From NCBI GenBank assembly GCA_024364805.1, contig CM044496.1:49295858-49336218 (forward strand): DNA of 40,361 bases, given 5' to 3'. This document shows positions 21,395 through 31,459 of the stretch, one piece after another; positions within the stretch are counted from its first letter, which is position 1, and the number at the start of each line of letters is the position of its first letter. The notes beneath the pieces were generated by a model. That model searched no databases. It was not told the origin of the DNA and saw only the letters and a list, made by a program, of their open reading frames with translations. The translations under genes and the position numbers were made by a program. Source of the stretch: Euprymna scolopes. Lineage: Eukaryota > Mollusca > Cephalopoda > Sepiida > Sepiolidae.

Positions 21395-22367
21395 NNNNNN
21401 NNNNNNNNNNNNNNNNNNNNNNNNNNNNNNNNNNNNNNNNNNNNNNNNNNNNNNNNNNNNNNNNNNNNNNNNNNNNNNNNNNNNNNNNNNNNNNNNNNNN
21501 NNNNNNNNNNNNNNNNNNNNNNNNNNNNNNNNNNNNNNNNNNNNNNNNNNNNNNNNNNNNNNNNNNNNNNNNNNNNNNNNNNNNNNNNNNNNNNNNNNNN
21601 NNNNNNNNNNNNNNNNNNNNNNNNNNNNNNNNNNNNNNNNNNNNNNNNNNNNNNNNNNNNNNNNNNNNNNNNNNNNNNNNNNNNNNNNNNNNNNNNNNNN
21701 NNNNNNNNNNNNNNNNNNNNNNNNNNNNNNNNNNNNNNNNNNNNNNNNNNNNNNNNNNNNNNNNNNNNNNNNNNNNNNNNNNNNNNNNNNNNNNNNNNNN
21801 NNNNNNNNNNNNNNNNNNNNNNNNNNNNNNNNNNNNNNNNNNNNNNNNNNNNNNNNNNNNNNNNNNNNNNNNNNNNNNNNNNNNNNNNNNNNNNNNNNNN
21901 NNNNNNNNNNNNNNNNNNNNNNNNNNNNNNNNNNNNNNNNNNNNNNNNNNNNNNNNNNNNNNNNNNNNNNNNNNNNNNNNNNNNNNNNNNNNNNNNNNNN
22001 NNNNNNNNNNNNNNNNNNNNNNNNNNNNNNNNNNNNNNNNNNNNNNNNNNNNNNNNNNNNNNNNNNNNNNNNNNNNNNNNNNNNNNNNNNNNNNNNNNNN
22101 NNNNNNNNNNNNNNNNNNNNNNNNNNNNNNNNNNNNNNNNNNNNNNNNNNNNNNNNNNNNNNNNNNNNNNNNNNNNNNNNNNNNNNNNNNNNNNNNNNNN
22201 NNNNNNNNNNNNNNNNNNNNNNNNNNNNNNNNNNNNNNNNNNNNNNNNNNNNNNNNNNNNNNNNNNNNNNNNNNNNNNNNNNNNNNNNNNNNNNNNNNNN
22301 NNNNNNNNNNNNNNNNNNNNNNNNNNNNNNNNNNNNNNNNNNNNNNNNNNNNNNNNNNNNNNNNNNN
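21395..22367. other. Assembly gap (N)
   Basis: 973 undetermined bases. Open frames drawn through it are meaningless. Confidence 1.
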
Positions 22368-22627
22368 TTTTCTATTTATTTAAAAAGAAAATACAACGTT
22401 CTTATACGAGTCATGGGATTGGAATCATCTGCAAAAGATCTAGCTAATTTGCATAATTTGCATATTCTTTTAAACATTTATTTTAATTAATTCCCTATTG
22501 GTTTTTTCTGTTTTCTTATGGGATGATAACTTTTAGTTAACTATTACGCGTAATTGTTAACATGCAGATATTTTACATGATTTATACTTGCGTAATATTT
22601 GCGTAAAAATGTTATTTGCATACGTAT

Positions 22628-22729
22628 CAGTGACTCTCAGAGAGAAGTTGATAAATAGAGATCAATGTTACCCTTTCTCCGGAGTAATTATACACCCACC
22701 AGCACCAATCCTCAAGGAGAACCGAATGT
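22628..22729 (+). repeat. Interspersed repeat, copy 2
   Basis: Second copy of the repeat at 19277-19392. Similarity stops at ccgaatg, just before an AT run and a Helitron end, so the Helitron probably inserted into, or beside, this repeat. Confidence 0.75.
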
Positions 22730-22746
22730 AATATATATATATTATA

Positions 22747-23665
22747 CTAGCAGTTCCGCTCGGATTTGCTCGGACCCTATGTACTGTTCATAACTTTATG
22801 TGCATATGTATATATTAAAAAGTGTGATTGTGTACGGTAATACCTTTTTGTAATAGGATTTCTTAACTACCATAGAGAAAGTTGGTAGAGACCGCAGACG
22901 CCATTTTTTTATAACAGTGACCCCAATTTTGACCCCTTAACATTTGTTTTAGGCTTAAATTAAAATGTTTGACCCATGTCCAAGTAACCTACGTCTAAAA
23001 TTTCAAGTGTTTAGAACCACAAGTGGCGGAGGAGTTTAGAAGAGTCTGGAAAGGTCAACTTTGTAAACGTTGACCTCTTGAGAGCCAAATTTTCGCCCAA
23101 AAACTGATTAAAAAGCTTGCTGCATGTCTGAATACCCCGTATGTAAAATCTCAAATGTTTAGACCCAAAATTGGCTTAATAATTTGCTAGAAACCGCAAA
23201 GGTAAAATATTTTGAACTTTGACTCCTTGGAAGCCAAATTTTCAGAAAAAAAAAAACGATTAAAAAGCTTGCCCTATATCTGAATACACTTTATGTAAAA
23301 TTTCAAATGTTTAGACCAAAAATTGGCTGAGTAATTTAGTAGAGACCGCAGAGGATAAATTTGTTTTGGGCTTAAATCAAATTATAAAGTTAGATCATTG
23401 TCCAAGTTACCTACATCTAAAATATCAAGTTTTTACACTCAAAATTGGCGAAGGAGTTTGGTAGAGATCTCAAAGGTTAAATCGTTGAACTTTGACCCCC
23501 TTAACAGCAAAATTTCTGGTTGAAAACCGATTAAGATTTTCCCAAATCTCAATACCCTTTATGTCAAATCTCGAATCTGTAATCAGAAATTGACAGGTAT
23601 TTGTAAGGGAAGTGTAGACAGACAGACACACTCAGGCATTTTCACTTTTTATGCATACATATATG
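22747..23665 (-). mobile_element. Large non-autonomous Helitron, reverse, with internal repeats
   Basis: Begins ctagcagttccgctcggat on the plus strand after A (reversed hairpin plus CTAG terminus) and ends with agacagacacactcaggc then AT-rich sequence (reversed 5' end). Its outer parts align with 13919-14339 in opposite orientation. The middle holds roughly three diverged repeats of a 120-230-bp unit (recurring accaaaattggc-like, gagccaaattttc-like and gattaaaaagcttg phrases at 23100-23290). No coding sequence. Confidence 0.7.
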
Positions 23666-24029
23666 CGTGTATATATATTTGTTAAAAAAATTTGCCTAAC
23701 AAACTCCTGTAAGTTTTTGTTTACAGACATGAAACTTAATATATAGGGTATCGAACCCATGCAGAACTTTTTATTTGGGTTTTAGTCGAGGAAAATCGGT
23801 GCAAAAATGAAAATGAAAAAATGGAATTTGCCAGGTGAATTTCGAAAGACGTTATTACGAATATGCATGCGTAACGTCATAGCTATTGGTTCATGTTTTA
23901 ATTTTTAGCCTTGCAGCAAACATGCTGAGGCATTAACGTCAAACGATAAATAAATCGTAAACAAAACGTTTTAATTTTGATTCTCAGTGGTGCAAACGAG
24001 TAATATTTAAAAAATTTTAAAAATCATTA

Positions 24030-24140
24030 CTATATATTTAGTCCAGTATAATATAATAATAAATACGAAATCTGCATTAATTAAAATATCACATTTAACC
24101 GTATTTTATGACCGTACGATAACAAACAGCTTGCTAATAT
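24030..24140 (+). mobile_element. Helitron 3' end fragment
   Basis: aatacgaaatctgcattaat, cacatttaaccgtattttat and gaccgtacgataac then gcttgctaat. This parallels the ends at 1330-1424 and 15265-15350, in a decayed form with its GC hairpin largely lost. Confidence 0.35.
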
Positions 24141-24144
24141 AACG

Positions 24145-25360
24145 TTAGACAGTTATCTGCTTCATATTCAACTGCAGATAATGTCTCTTGATGCAGTGGA
24201 CGACCTGCGCGGTTTGATTGATATGGTACGCATTAGAGCTAGATAAGGAATCATGGGAAATATATAGTTTATTAGTTAAATAAATCGTGTGAAATATATA
24301 AAAATAATAGATGCCGATAGATAATAGTGATGTTAAAAATAATGTAATGTGCTTATGATTCGGGTCTCTAAAATCTTTGTACTGTCATAAACAAACAATC
24401 CAAAGAACATTTTCATTTGGTTTGGTTAGTTTTACATTTACTGGTTACTTAATCTCGAATAAAGTTGTTACGTATAATTCTTTACGTAGGGTAATCACAT
24501 TCTTAGAATACATAATTTCTTTCTAAACATTTAACATTACTCCTTAAAAATACTCACACCCAAACTGGAAAAAAAAACTCCGATAATCCCCCAAACCATA
24601 GATCTATATTGCATTAGTTTTGTGTTTGAAATAAAGTTGTCACATACGATTTTATAAGCAAAGTACTTATTTATATTTATATTCTTAGTATAAATTTCTC
24701 TTAGATAGCCAGAATATCCTGCCCCAAAGGAAATTTCACTGTGAAATTGCTAACACTACTCGTAGAAGGAAATTCTAATGAAAAAGTATTATTTCCAGAA
24801 AACATCACTCAAAGAAAAACATTGTTTCTTTGAAAACATTACTCTTTGGCATTGGTAATCTCATTTGTTTTAAATCATCACACATCGACTTCTAATATAT
24901 ATTTGGGGAAATAAATAAAAAAATGTTTTGATTTTTGAAAAGAAAAATAATACGACTGGGGATTCACTTATACTAAAGCATGACCAGTCGATCGATCAGA
25001 TCTCATCAACATTCCCTAAAAAAGGGAATAAGAGTCGGAGTAGAATGTTGCAAACCACGCGACCTTTTATATAATCAGGCCACGAAACGATCATTCACCA
25101 GAATCCCGTCCTAAGACATCACAGGTCTCCACTCACAACCAATAGGTTGCTTGGTTTTCGGGAAGGAGTAAACCCGATGCATGGGGTTGGAGTTAGCGAG
25201 TTCGTAGCCTGCTGACAGGGCGAAGAACATTTTTACCCTTGGTGCGCGAAAGATGGAAATATAATATAGAACCCATTAAGGAGATTAACAAAAATGTTTA
25301 TACAATAACTGTTGCTTTTTAGCAGCATTGCTTCCAACAAAGCCTTCATCCGATAATTAC
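24145..25360. other. No recognised gene or element
   Basis: AT-rich; a GC-richer patch near 25120-25240 (ccaataggttgcttggtttt, gggttggagttagcgagttc) was not identified. Confidence 0.35.
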
Positions 25361-25367
25361 CCTGGGT

Positions 25368-26405
25368 TCAGGTATAGTTTCGGGACTGAAGCATCAGTAC
25401 CACTAGCCTAGAACGCCTCAGAAGTATCTTACGATACCACCAGACTTTGTTAGAGCATTGTTTTGTATTTTCTTTATGCATTTTTCTTTGTCTGACGAGA
25501 AAGACCAAGGTTATTCTGGTCCTCTGGTCCACGCTATTCAACGTGGAGGTGGAGTTCGCAATAAATCTCGGCATCCGACTTCGATAGGAAATACAATGAC
25601 TTTCCAGCCATTTCTGATACATTCTTCTCGCAGATTTTCATATGTTTCCAACTTATGCTAATGCGCCCAGTCGAAATTTTCTTCAAATGGAACCGTTAAC
25701 TCAACAAGAAAAGCTTTTTTTCAAATCAACAGACCAAATGATGATATCCGGACGCTAATCCGTTAACGTTATTTCAGTTGGAAATACGAGTCGGCGTTCT
25801 AAGTCGAATGAAACGCGCCAGCCCGTGCAACAATACAAACAATGACGGTCTTTGCCTATTTCTACAAAGATTTAGAATTATTTCCTTCTTTACTGGTGAT
25901 ATTTTGAGTTTTATTGGCAGTCACACAACATATTTTCGCAGCTTCCGCAACAATCTTCGATACGTCATTATGCCTCCAGGTTTAGCTTCTTAGGGAATGC
26001 TCGCATCCAGTGAGGATATTTTTTTTTTTTTAGATTGGCAGTTTTCTCACATTTTCTGCATCGATCGGATGTAATTAACCACCAGGCATGACGGTTAACG
26101 GCTGTTAGTAAGGCATCGTAGGCTGCTTTTATAAGAAAGCTTTATTTTTTAGGCTCCATGTATTTGAGGTTGTGCCATGTAATTTCCTTGGTTTTTACGC
26201 TCTCGCACTTAGTCCATGCGCCATGTCTACAACTGTAGCAATGCGCTTAGTTTCTTCAAGATTATGGATTTCTTCCGAAACCATTTTCCTCTGCTTTACA
26301 GCGGGTCATTTGGACCACCATCGTCTTGGGTATAGCCCTAGACCTGATTTCCCGCATGCTACAGCACCGACTATTTCTTGTAACATATATACGGAATATC
26401 TCTAA
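25368..26405 (-). pseudogene. Restriction-like-endonuclease LINE, C-terminal relic
   Basis: On the minus strand, several consecutive blocks are readable in different frames. First come an N-terminal VYMLQEIVGAVACGKSGLGL-like stretch and YDALLTAVNRHAWWLITSDR. Next is a CCHC-type zinc motif (CRKCEKTANL, a poly-A expansion, then ILTGCEHSL, about 26060-26000) followed by TWRHNDV. Last come VELTVPFEENFDWAH (about 25700-25660) and NLREECIRNGWKVIVFPIEV (about 25645-25580). A CCHC motif, then WRHD, then an ELTVP / EVGCR segment is the order seen at the C-terminus of R2/NeSL/Utopia-type LINEs, where the last part is the restriction-like nuclease. Many stops and frame changes; no reverse transcriptase core here. 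Confidence 0.7.
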
Positions 26406-26409
26406 AAAT

Positions 26410-27230
26410 TAATTTTCACTATTGGCGATTGCATATCACGACAAACATTTGTTTTTAATTCGCATGCCATTTATCATATTAGTGCACAAATAGAACACAA
26501 AGATTATATTTATTTGCTTCCCCACTGAGCAAATTAGGCACAAGGCCGTTTTTTAATGTAGAGAGGGAAACCAGCTCCCCCAAGGGGGGCACTCTGGCAG
26601 GGTCCAAAATTAACAATCGTCTGATCTGAAGGGTTGCCCCCACATTGATCAGAACTGATTACATTTTTTGCTCCTGGCCGAAAGCCAAGAATATCCTCTG
26701 CGTAAAGCTAAATAGAACTCAAAGTTACATTATTATGAAACTTTATTAAAGATACTAAAACAGTAAAAAGTTAAATCAGAAAACGACTTACAATTAGAAA
26801 AGCCCTTAACACACACACACACACAAACAAACAAACAAGAACACACACACTTAACTGTGCTAGAGGAGGATAATAATTACAATGCAGATCTTATTGATTT
26901 AAACTCCCCTATTAGAAACTGTATCTACCCGAGGAGAAGTAAGCTAATTTCGAAGTCTTAAGCTACAGAAATGTCTATTTAGTCCATCCTTCAAAGTCTA
27001 CCTTAATATTTCCAGTATTTTCAATGCTCCATACATATACTAATAAATTATTAATGTTTGTATTTTTAGCAAATTATTATATTTATAATAAAGATAAGAT
27101 CGTGTGTGTGGATCTAAGTTTGAAGACGAAAATCATAGCCATGGCGACTGATAATTCAATGTACGAATCGTTTTCTAAACCGGATTAAATATTTTTTTAT
27201 TGGAATCCTTCCAGATGAGTAATTTGTATA
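26410..27230. other. No recognised gene; AC and CAAA simple repeats
   Basis: Contains an acac/caaacaaa run at about 26810-26850 and a GC-richer patch at 26570-26690 of unknown nature. No open frame. Confidence 0.4.
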
Positions 27231-27236
27231 TTTTTA

Positions 27237-27565
27237 TTTATTTTTTAGGACTTATCTTAATCTTCACAACGTTTCGGCTGTTCCCCTTGCCTTCTTCAGG
27301 TGATTAACCGCGGCAAATTAGGAATGCTGAGTCTTAACTGTATCCTCAGTAATTACTGCTTTCCATAGTTATCTCACCACGTTTTGGATTAGTTGGCCTA
27401 AACGTGGTTAGATGACAACTATGCAAGGCAGTAATTACTGAGGATACAGTTAAAATATTCAGCATTTCTATCTTGTCGCGGTTAACCACCTGACGAAGGC
27501 CAGAGGAACAATTGGCCGAAACGTCGTGAAACAACAAAAGATGAAGATAACAGTCCGCAGATAAA
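27237..27565. repeat. Fold-back element 3 (near-perfect, 15-nt spacer)
   Basis: Left arm about 27237-27384, right arm 27400-27565, centre ccacgttt / aaacgtgg separated by 15 nt. Shared phrases include ggttaaccgc-like sequence and ctgtatcctcagtaattact in both arms (inverted). Each arm carries the core ctgaNgaagg, a hairpin, then gaaacgt: ggc...gcc at 27269-27299 (reversed) and ggcc...ggcc at 27490-27521. This is the youngest-looking of the three fold-backs. No coding sequence. Confidence 0.85.
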
Positions 27566-27659
27566 TAAATAAAAATGTGTTGAATATCTCTTTCCGGTAT
27601 ATACACATCTTAGTCTATGCCTGTTCTATTTTTTCCGTAACTATCGGACCTATACAGCT

Positions 27660-27934
27660 AAAATTTTGTATAGACATTTGTTATAAAATTTTGTATAGAC
27701 ATTTGTTATAAAATTTTGTATAGACATTTGTTATAAAATTTTGTATAGACATTTGTTATAAAATTTTGTATAGACATTTGTTATAAAATTTTGTATAGAC
27801 ATTTGTTATAAAATTTTGTATAGACATTTGTTATAAAATTTTGTATAGACATTTGTTATAAAATTTTGTATAGACATTTGTTATAAAATTTTGTATAGAC
27901 ATTTGTTATAAAATTTTGTATAGACATTTGCTAT
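27660..27934 (+). repeat. 25-bp tandem array, 11 units
   Basis: Unit aaaattttgtatagacattt plus gttat, repeated at exact 25-bp steps from 27660 to 27910. Units 1-10 are identical; the last differs only at its end (gctat). Perfect homogeneity indicates very recent expansion or ongoing slippage or conversion. There are no spacers, so it is not CRISPR-like. Confidence 0.97.
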
Positions 27935-28253
27935 TGTTTAATGCTCATATAACGATTAACAAGGATTATCATTTAATGCAAAAATAAGGTTACTACATAT
28001 TTATATATTTAACTATCAATTTGTCATAAAGCACTATTTCTAAGTCAACGGGCTATAACTTTTGCTTGTCTTCAACAAACAAAAGCAGTCTAGTATATGT
28101 TTGTACTCTTCAGTAAGTAAACTACCAGCCAGTGAGTTACACTCGATGGATTTTGTTATTGTCGAAGCGAAATATATTTTAATGGCTAGAATTTTGGTTT
28201 GAGATTTTGTTTTTAATTTTTATTCTTATTACATAGTGCTCTTTTTGTCATAC

Positions 28254-28255
<2 letters not shown>

Positions 28256-28320
<65 letters not shown>
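28256..28320. repeat. (AC)n microsatellite
   Basis: Uninterrupted CA run of about 65 bp. A minus-strand frame of Val/Cys through it is spurious. Confidence 0.97.
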
Positions 28321-28322
<2 letters not shown>

Positions 28323-28740
28323 GGTATGAATCAAAAAGTATCCGGCAACTAATAATTGTTCGGTCGAAGAATTTTTATGACCTAAACATAATGCATAGTA
28401 GTCTGGGGTCAACAAGATACTATTATGGGGACAAGAAGTCACGTGTGACAATAGATGTAAAAGGAGGCGAAATCAGTCAATCGAGATAGAATAAGTCTCA
28501 CGGCCAAGCATGCTTGAGATGTACTGGGATCGGCTTAAACGAAGCGATATTCCGCTCCTTCTTCACATTCTTTGCTCCTCGTAGTTGAACACTTTCGAAC
28601 TCGGTTAAATGAACTGGTCTTCTATTATGAATGTGTTCATTGATTGCTTTATTGATCCACCATCTTTGGTGATTGCAAGTTGAGATTGTGAAGAATCAGG
28701 CGAGATAATTTCAAGATGAGTGAACACGAAGACGACGTAA
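28321..28740. other. Unclassified; possible mariner end at left
   Basis: aaggtatgaatcaaaaagta followed by tccggcaact resembles the TIR style of some mariner elements, but no matching right end or transposase block was found. Rest unassigned. Confidence 0.25.
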
Positions 28741-28789
28741 AAGATTCAGAATAATCGAACTGTTTAGGAAGTAAGCGACGCGTGTATCG

Positions 28790-29560
28790 GGGCCTCCTGT
28801 ACGTATACCTTTCATACTCCCATATTTTATTTTGTCATCGAAATCGATAAAATCGACCATTTTTCAACCAAATCAATTGATTGCCTAGTCTAGTTGGGGA
28901 CCCATCGTGGTGCATAGAGAAGAACGTTCACATGCCTTTTCGCAGCGACTGTCCACAATGCATTGTAGTCTACATTATATTGTAGCGAACTTGCTGATTT
29001 TATTAAATTATTTTTATATAAAACCGCTTAAATCAAGGTTTAAAATGCAGAAGTCAAGTATCATGGTTCAATTGTCTTCTAAAACGAAACATTTAGAACG
29101 CGCCCCTGTGATATCAAAGAATATACTGTTGATTTTATATATCTGGCACTTCTGCTTGTGCGGTAATAATGGTTTGAATTTAAGTTTAAAATGAAAAAGT
29201 CAAGTATTATGGTGCAGTTGTGCTCTAAACAGAAACACTCATTTCGAATGTGCTTCTGCCCTATCAAAGAATTTATTTGAAGTGCCAGGTCTTTCGGATT
29301 GTATGGTAATAAAATTTCGCAAATGCACTTGTGATGTCACCCTGTATATAATATTAACTTCGGTCAAACTCGCCTAGTCATTCTTTCATCGGATTTTTTG
29401 CGGTCATCGATACTTATCAAAGACATTCCAATGCCAAACCTATAACACTGCCAGATGCATAAAATACATTTGTGTGAAATTTCATAAAAATCAGCACAGC
29501 AGTTTCAGAGTCTATAGCAAACTCGTTCACACAGAAAGTACCTTTTATATAATAGTAAGA
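28790..29560 (-). mobile_element. Helitron relic with internal 142-bp duplication
   Basis: The left part shares phrases with 1880-2060 (tcgaaatcg.taaaatc, tttttcaa.caaatc, attgattgcct, cattgtagtctacatt), inside the Helitron at 1848-2434. The right end, reversed, is AT-rich then ctttctgtgtgaacgagttt, like a Helitron 5' end. Two units about 142 bp apart (29032 and 29174) share aaaatg..aaagtcaagtat.atggt and ctatcaaagaat-like phrases. The left boundary was not defined. Confidence 0.5.
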
Positions 29561-29867
29561 ATATTTTCATGGATCAATTGTCTGTGAGATGCGCATATTT
29601 GCTGCGTAACATCACATTTTATTCTCGACATAAGAGCAAAACAAACGCAAACATATCCAAGGTAATGGCAGAATTCTTAGTAAATGTTCACCGATCTGTA
29701 GTAGAATGATGCCAAAATGTATTGTTACATTTGATACTAAAACAAAGTCTCTTTCCGTTAACAATTATAGGAAAAAAATTCCAATCGCCATGGCTCATGG
29801 CACACTACCTGAGTGACCAACATTTAAACTTCTGTCTAAATTTCACGACTTCGGAACAAATACATAG

Positions 29868-30610
29868 AAGATACTGCCAAATTAGCTGTTAAGAAAGTTG
29901 GCTCCCTCTACCGGGCTAGAAAAATTCTCACATCTGCCAATATCCTGTATATCTAAACAGGCAGCATTCGCTCAGTAATACAGCAGTGTTTACACTTCTG
30001 GACTCGTGTTCCAATCACTAGTCTCCCTGGAGGGTGACGGTGGTGAAGTGGTTAACGAGATGGACTGACGACCAGGGTGTCCCAAGTTCGAATCCAATTC
30101 GTTCCATAAAAATCACATTCACTTAGGTAAGTACCAGATATCATGTTGGAAAGAATTCTTACTAGAGAAATATAAAGGAAAACAATGCTAACAATAGTAT
30201 ATTTCGATTCATACAATATAATGATGACTAGTCTATCATTTAGAAGCCTCTTCCCCAAACCCTCCAATCTTATAGATCTATCACTCTACCAAAATCCAGC
30301 CTCTGTCCCATCACCGCAGTCATACTGTGCTTGTTTGTGCTGTTCCTGCACTTGTGGCCCTCAAAATTAAATTTGGTTTCTTTTAAACTCAACACTTGTG
30401 CCTCTCAATATAATCAGCAAAATCTCACCCCTTTAAAATAGAAGTCCCTATATGCTGGAATGATTTGTATTCTAATAGCTTCTTTATCCAAAATGCTTAT
30501 CTTTGGAATTCTCATCCTTCCAGTTTTCACAATGGTAGGAACTTATACAAATTTAAATGAAATGTGAACAAACATGACGTTGAACAATTCCTCATTTAGG
30601 CGTCATCTAC
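29868..30610 (+). pseudogene. CR1/Jockey-type LINE relic split by a SINE
   Basis: 29880-29945 reads LAVKKVGSLYRARKILTSAN, the block after the reverse transcriptase in CR1/L2-like LINEs. After the SINE at 30028-30115, C-terminal pieces resume, with NAYLWNSHPSSFHNGRNLYK at about 30488-30550. The latter matches the LWN...F.NG.NL.KFK..VNKH ending seen at 6.5 and 9.1 kb. Heavily decayed, with multiple stops. Confidence 0.6.
30028..30115 (+). mobile_element. tRNA-derived SINE
   Basis: ggagggtgacggtggtgaag then tggttaacgag (A-box) and caagttcgaatccaa (B-box). Head identical in layout to the minus-strand copy at 14918-15005. It lies inside the LINE relic. The tail is unclear; attcactta-like sequence follows. 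Confidence 0.75.
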
Positions 30611-31053
30611 GACAAAAATAATTTTATCCACGTGGAATTAGTTTTCGCAGAAAAAAAAACTCTGAATGTTTCAGATTAAAATCTTCCACTATATAATGGT
30701 AGCCTTTTACGTCCAAATGACGATATGTCTTGTTAGGGGTGAACGTGAATAAAAAAAGTACATTCTACATCTAGAAGTGTAAGCCATGTTTAGTTTCAGA
30801 ACAGTTTCCGATGGTTCGTTGTTCCACACAAGTCTTGAGAGGTGACTGGTTTGCAGTAGACAGTTCCACAGAGCAAAAGATTCTTACCGTGTCGAGGCGG
30901 AAACAAAAAACATGCGAAATTGCTACAGAAAAGGTTTAATATTTATGGAGCAAATCTGGTTTCTGATTGGTTGGTAGCAGAACGTGAATTAATTCGATTC
31001 GTCAGTTCCTAGCAGCATTATTAATAAATATAATCGCCCGACTGTGTGGGATC
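30611..31053. other. No recognised gene; 5' flank of the LINE
   Basis: AT-rich host or old-repeat sequence; base composition changes sharply at 31073 where the GC-rich LINE starts. Confidence 0.4.
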
Positions 31054-31072
31054 ATACCCCATTATATTTCGG
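31054..31072 (+). repeat. Target-site duplication, copy 1
   Basis: ataccccattatatttcgg, directly 5' of the LINE's first base. Identical to 38060-38078. Confidence 0.9.
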
Positions 31073-31074
31073 TC

Positions 31075-31145
31075 ATCGCTTCTCGGCCTCCCTGGCTAAC
31101 ATCAAAGTGTAGCATCTGTTCTCAGTGCTATCTGCGGTCTGCGTT
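31075..31145 (+). other. U2 snRNA-derived head of the LINE
   Basis: atcgcttctcggcc is identical to the first 14 nt of metazoan U2 snRNA. The match continues with ggctaa.atcaaagtgtag and .atctgttct, the helix I and branch-point-recognition region (gtagca here for GTAGTA), then weakly with cagt..tatctg. The similarity starts at the exact U2 5' end, 2 bp inside the target-site duplication. U2 sequences downstream (stem-loop IIa onward, Sm site) are not present. So this is a fragment, not a U2 gene. It could be a fixed part of the family (a captured 5' end) or a one-off template switch in this copy. Confidence 0.85.
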
Positions 31146-31158
31146 CGATGCTAGAGTT

Positions 31159-31330
31159 GTGAGCTTTTGGTCTCTCGATCAAAAGTCTGTTTTTGCTTGC
31201 TCCTGCAAGGACCAGCCCCTTCTTTGGGATTGGACCCGCAAGGACTTGTTTTTTTCTTTTCTTGTTTGCTTTCTTGTTTTCGTTATTGCCCTCGAGCAAC
31301 TTACTAACTTGTTTTCTTCTTGTTTTGCAG
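31159..31330 (+). other. Candidate intron in the LINE leader
   Basis: A consensus branch site tactaac (31302-31308) is followed by a T-rich tract and ttttgcag ending at 31330, an excellent 3' splice site about 23 nt downstream of the branch A. The best donor-like sequence upstream is gtgagc at 31159-31164. The acceptor is convincing as sequence; the donor choice is inference. Splicing would remove the leader between the U2 head and ORF1. Confidence 0.4.
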
Positions 31331-31459
31331 ATAGTCCGGGATCCAGCTAGTGTTTAAGCAGCCGGCAGAGCCAAGGGAAACTGACGCGCCTTTTTAGGCG
31401 AGGGTCCCCTTGGTTTCCGAATCGGCGGGCTCTAGTTGGGCTCAGGGCCATCAAAGTAG

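Noticed and set aside
21320-22490. Long plus-strand frames
   Set aside because: They run through the N gap; only a few real codons lie at either side.
27660-27934. CRISPR-like array
   Set aside because: Units abut with no spacers, and the setting is eukaryotic.
28248-28451. Minus-strand Val/Cys frame
   Set aside because: Produced by the AC microsatellite.
31075-31145. Functional U2 snRNA gene
   Set aside because: Only the first part of U2 matches; the downstream stem-loops and Sm site are absent and the sequence runs into a LINE leader.
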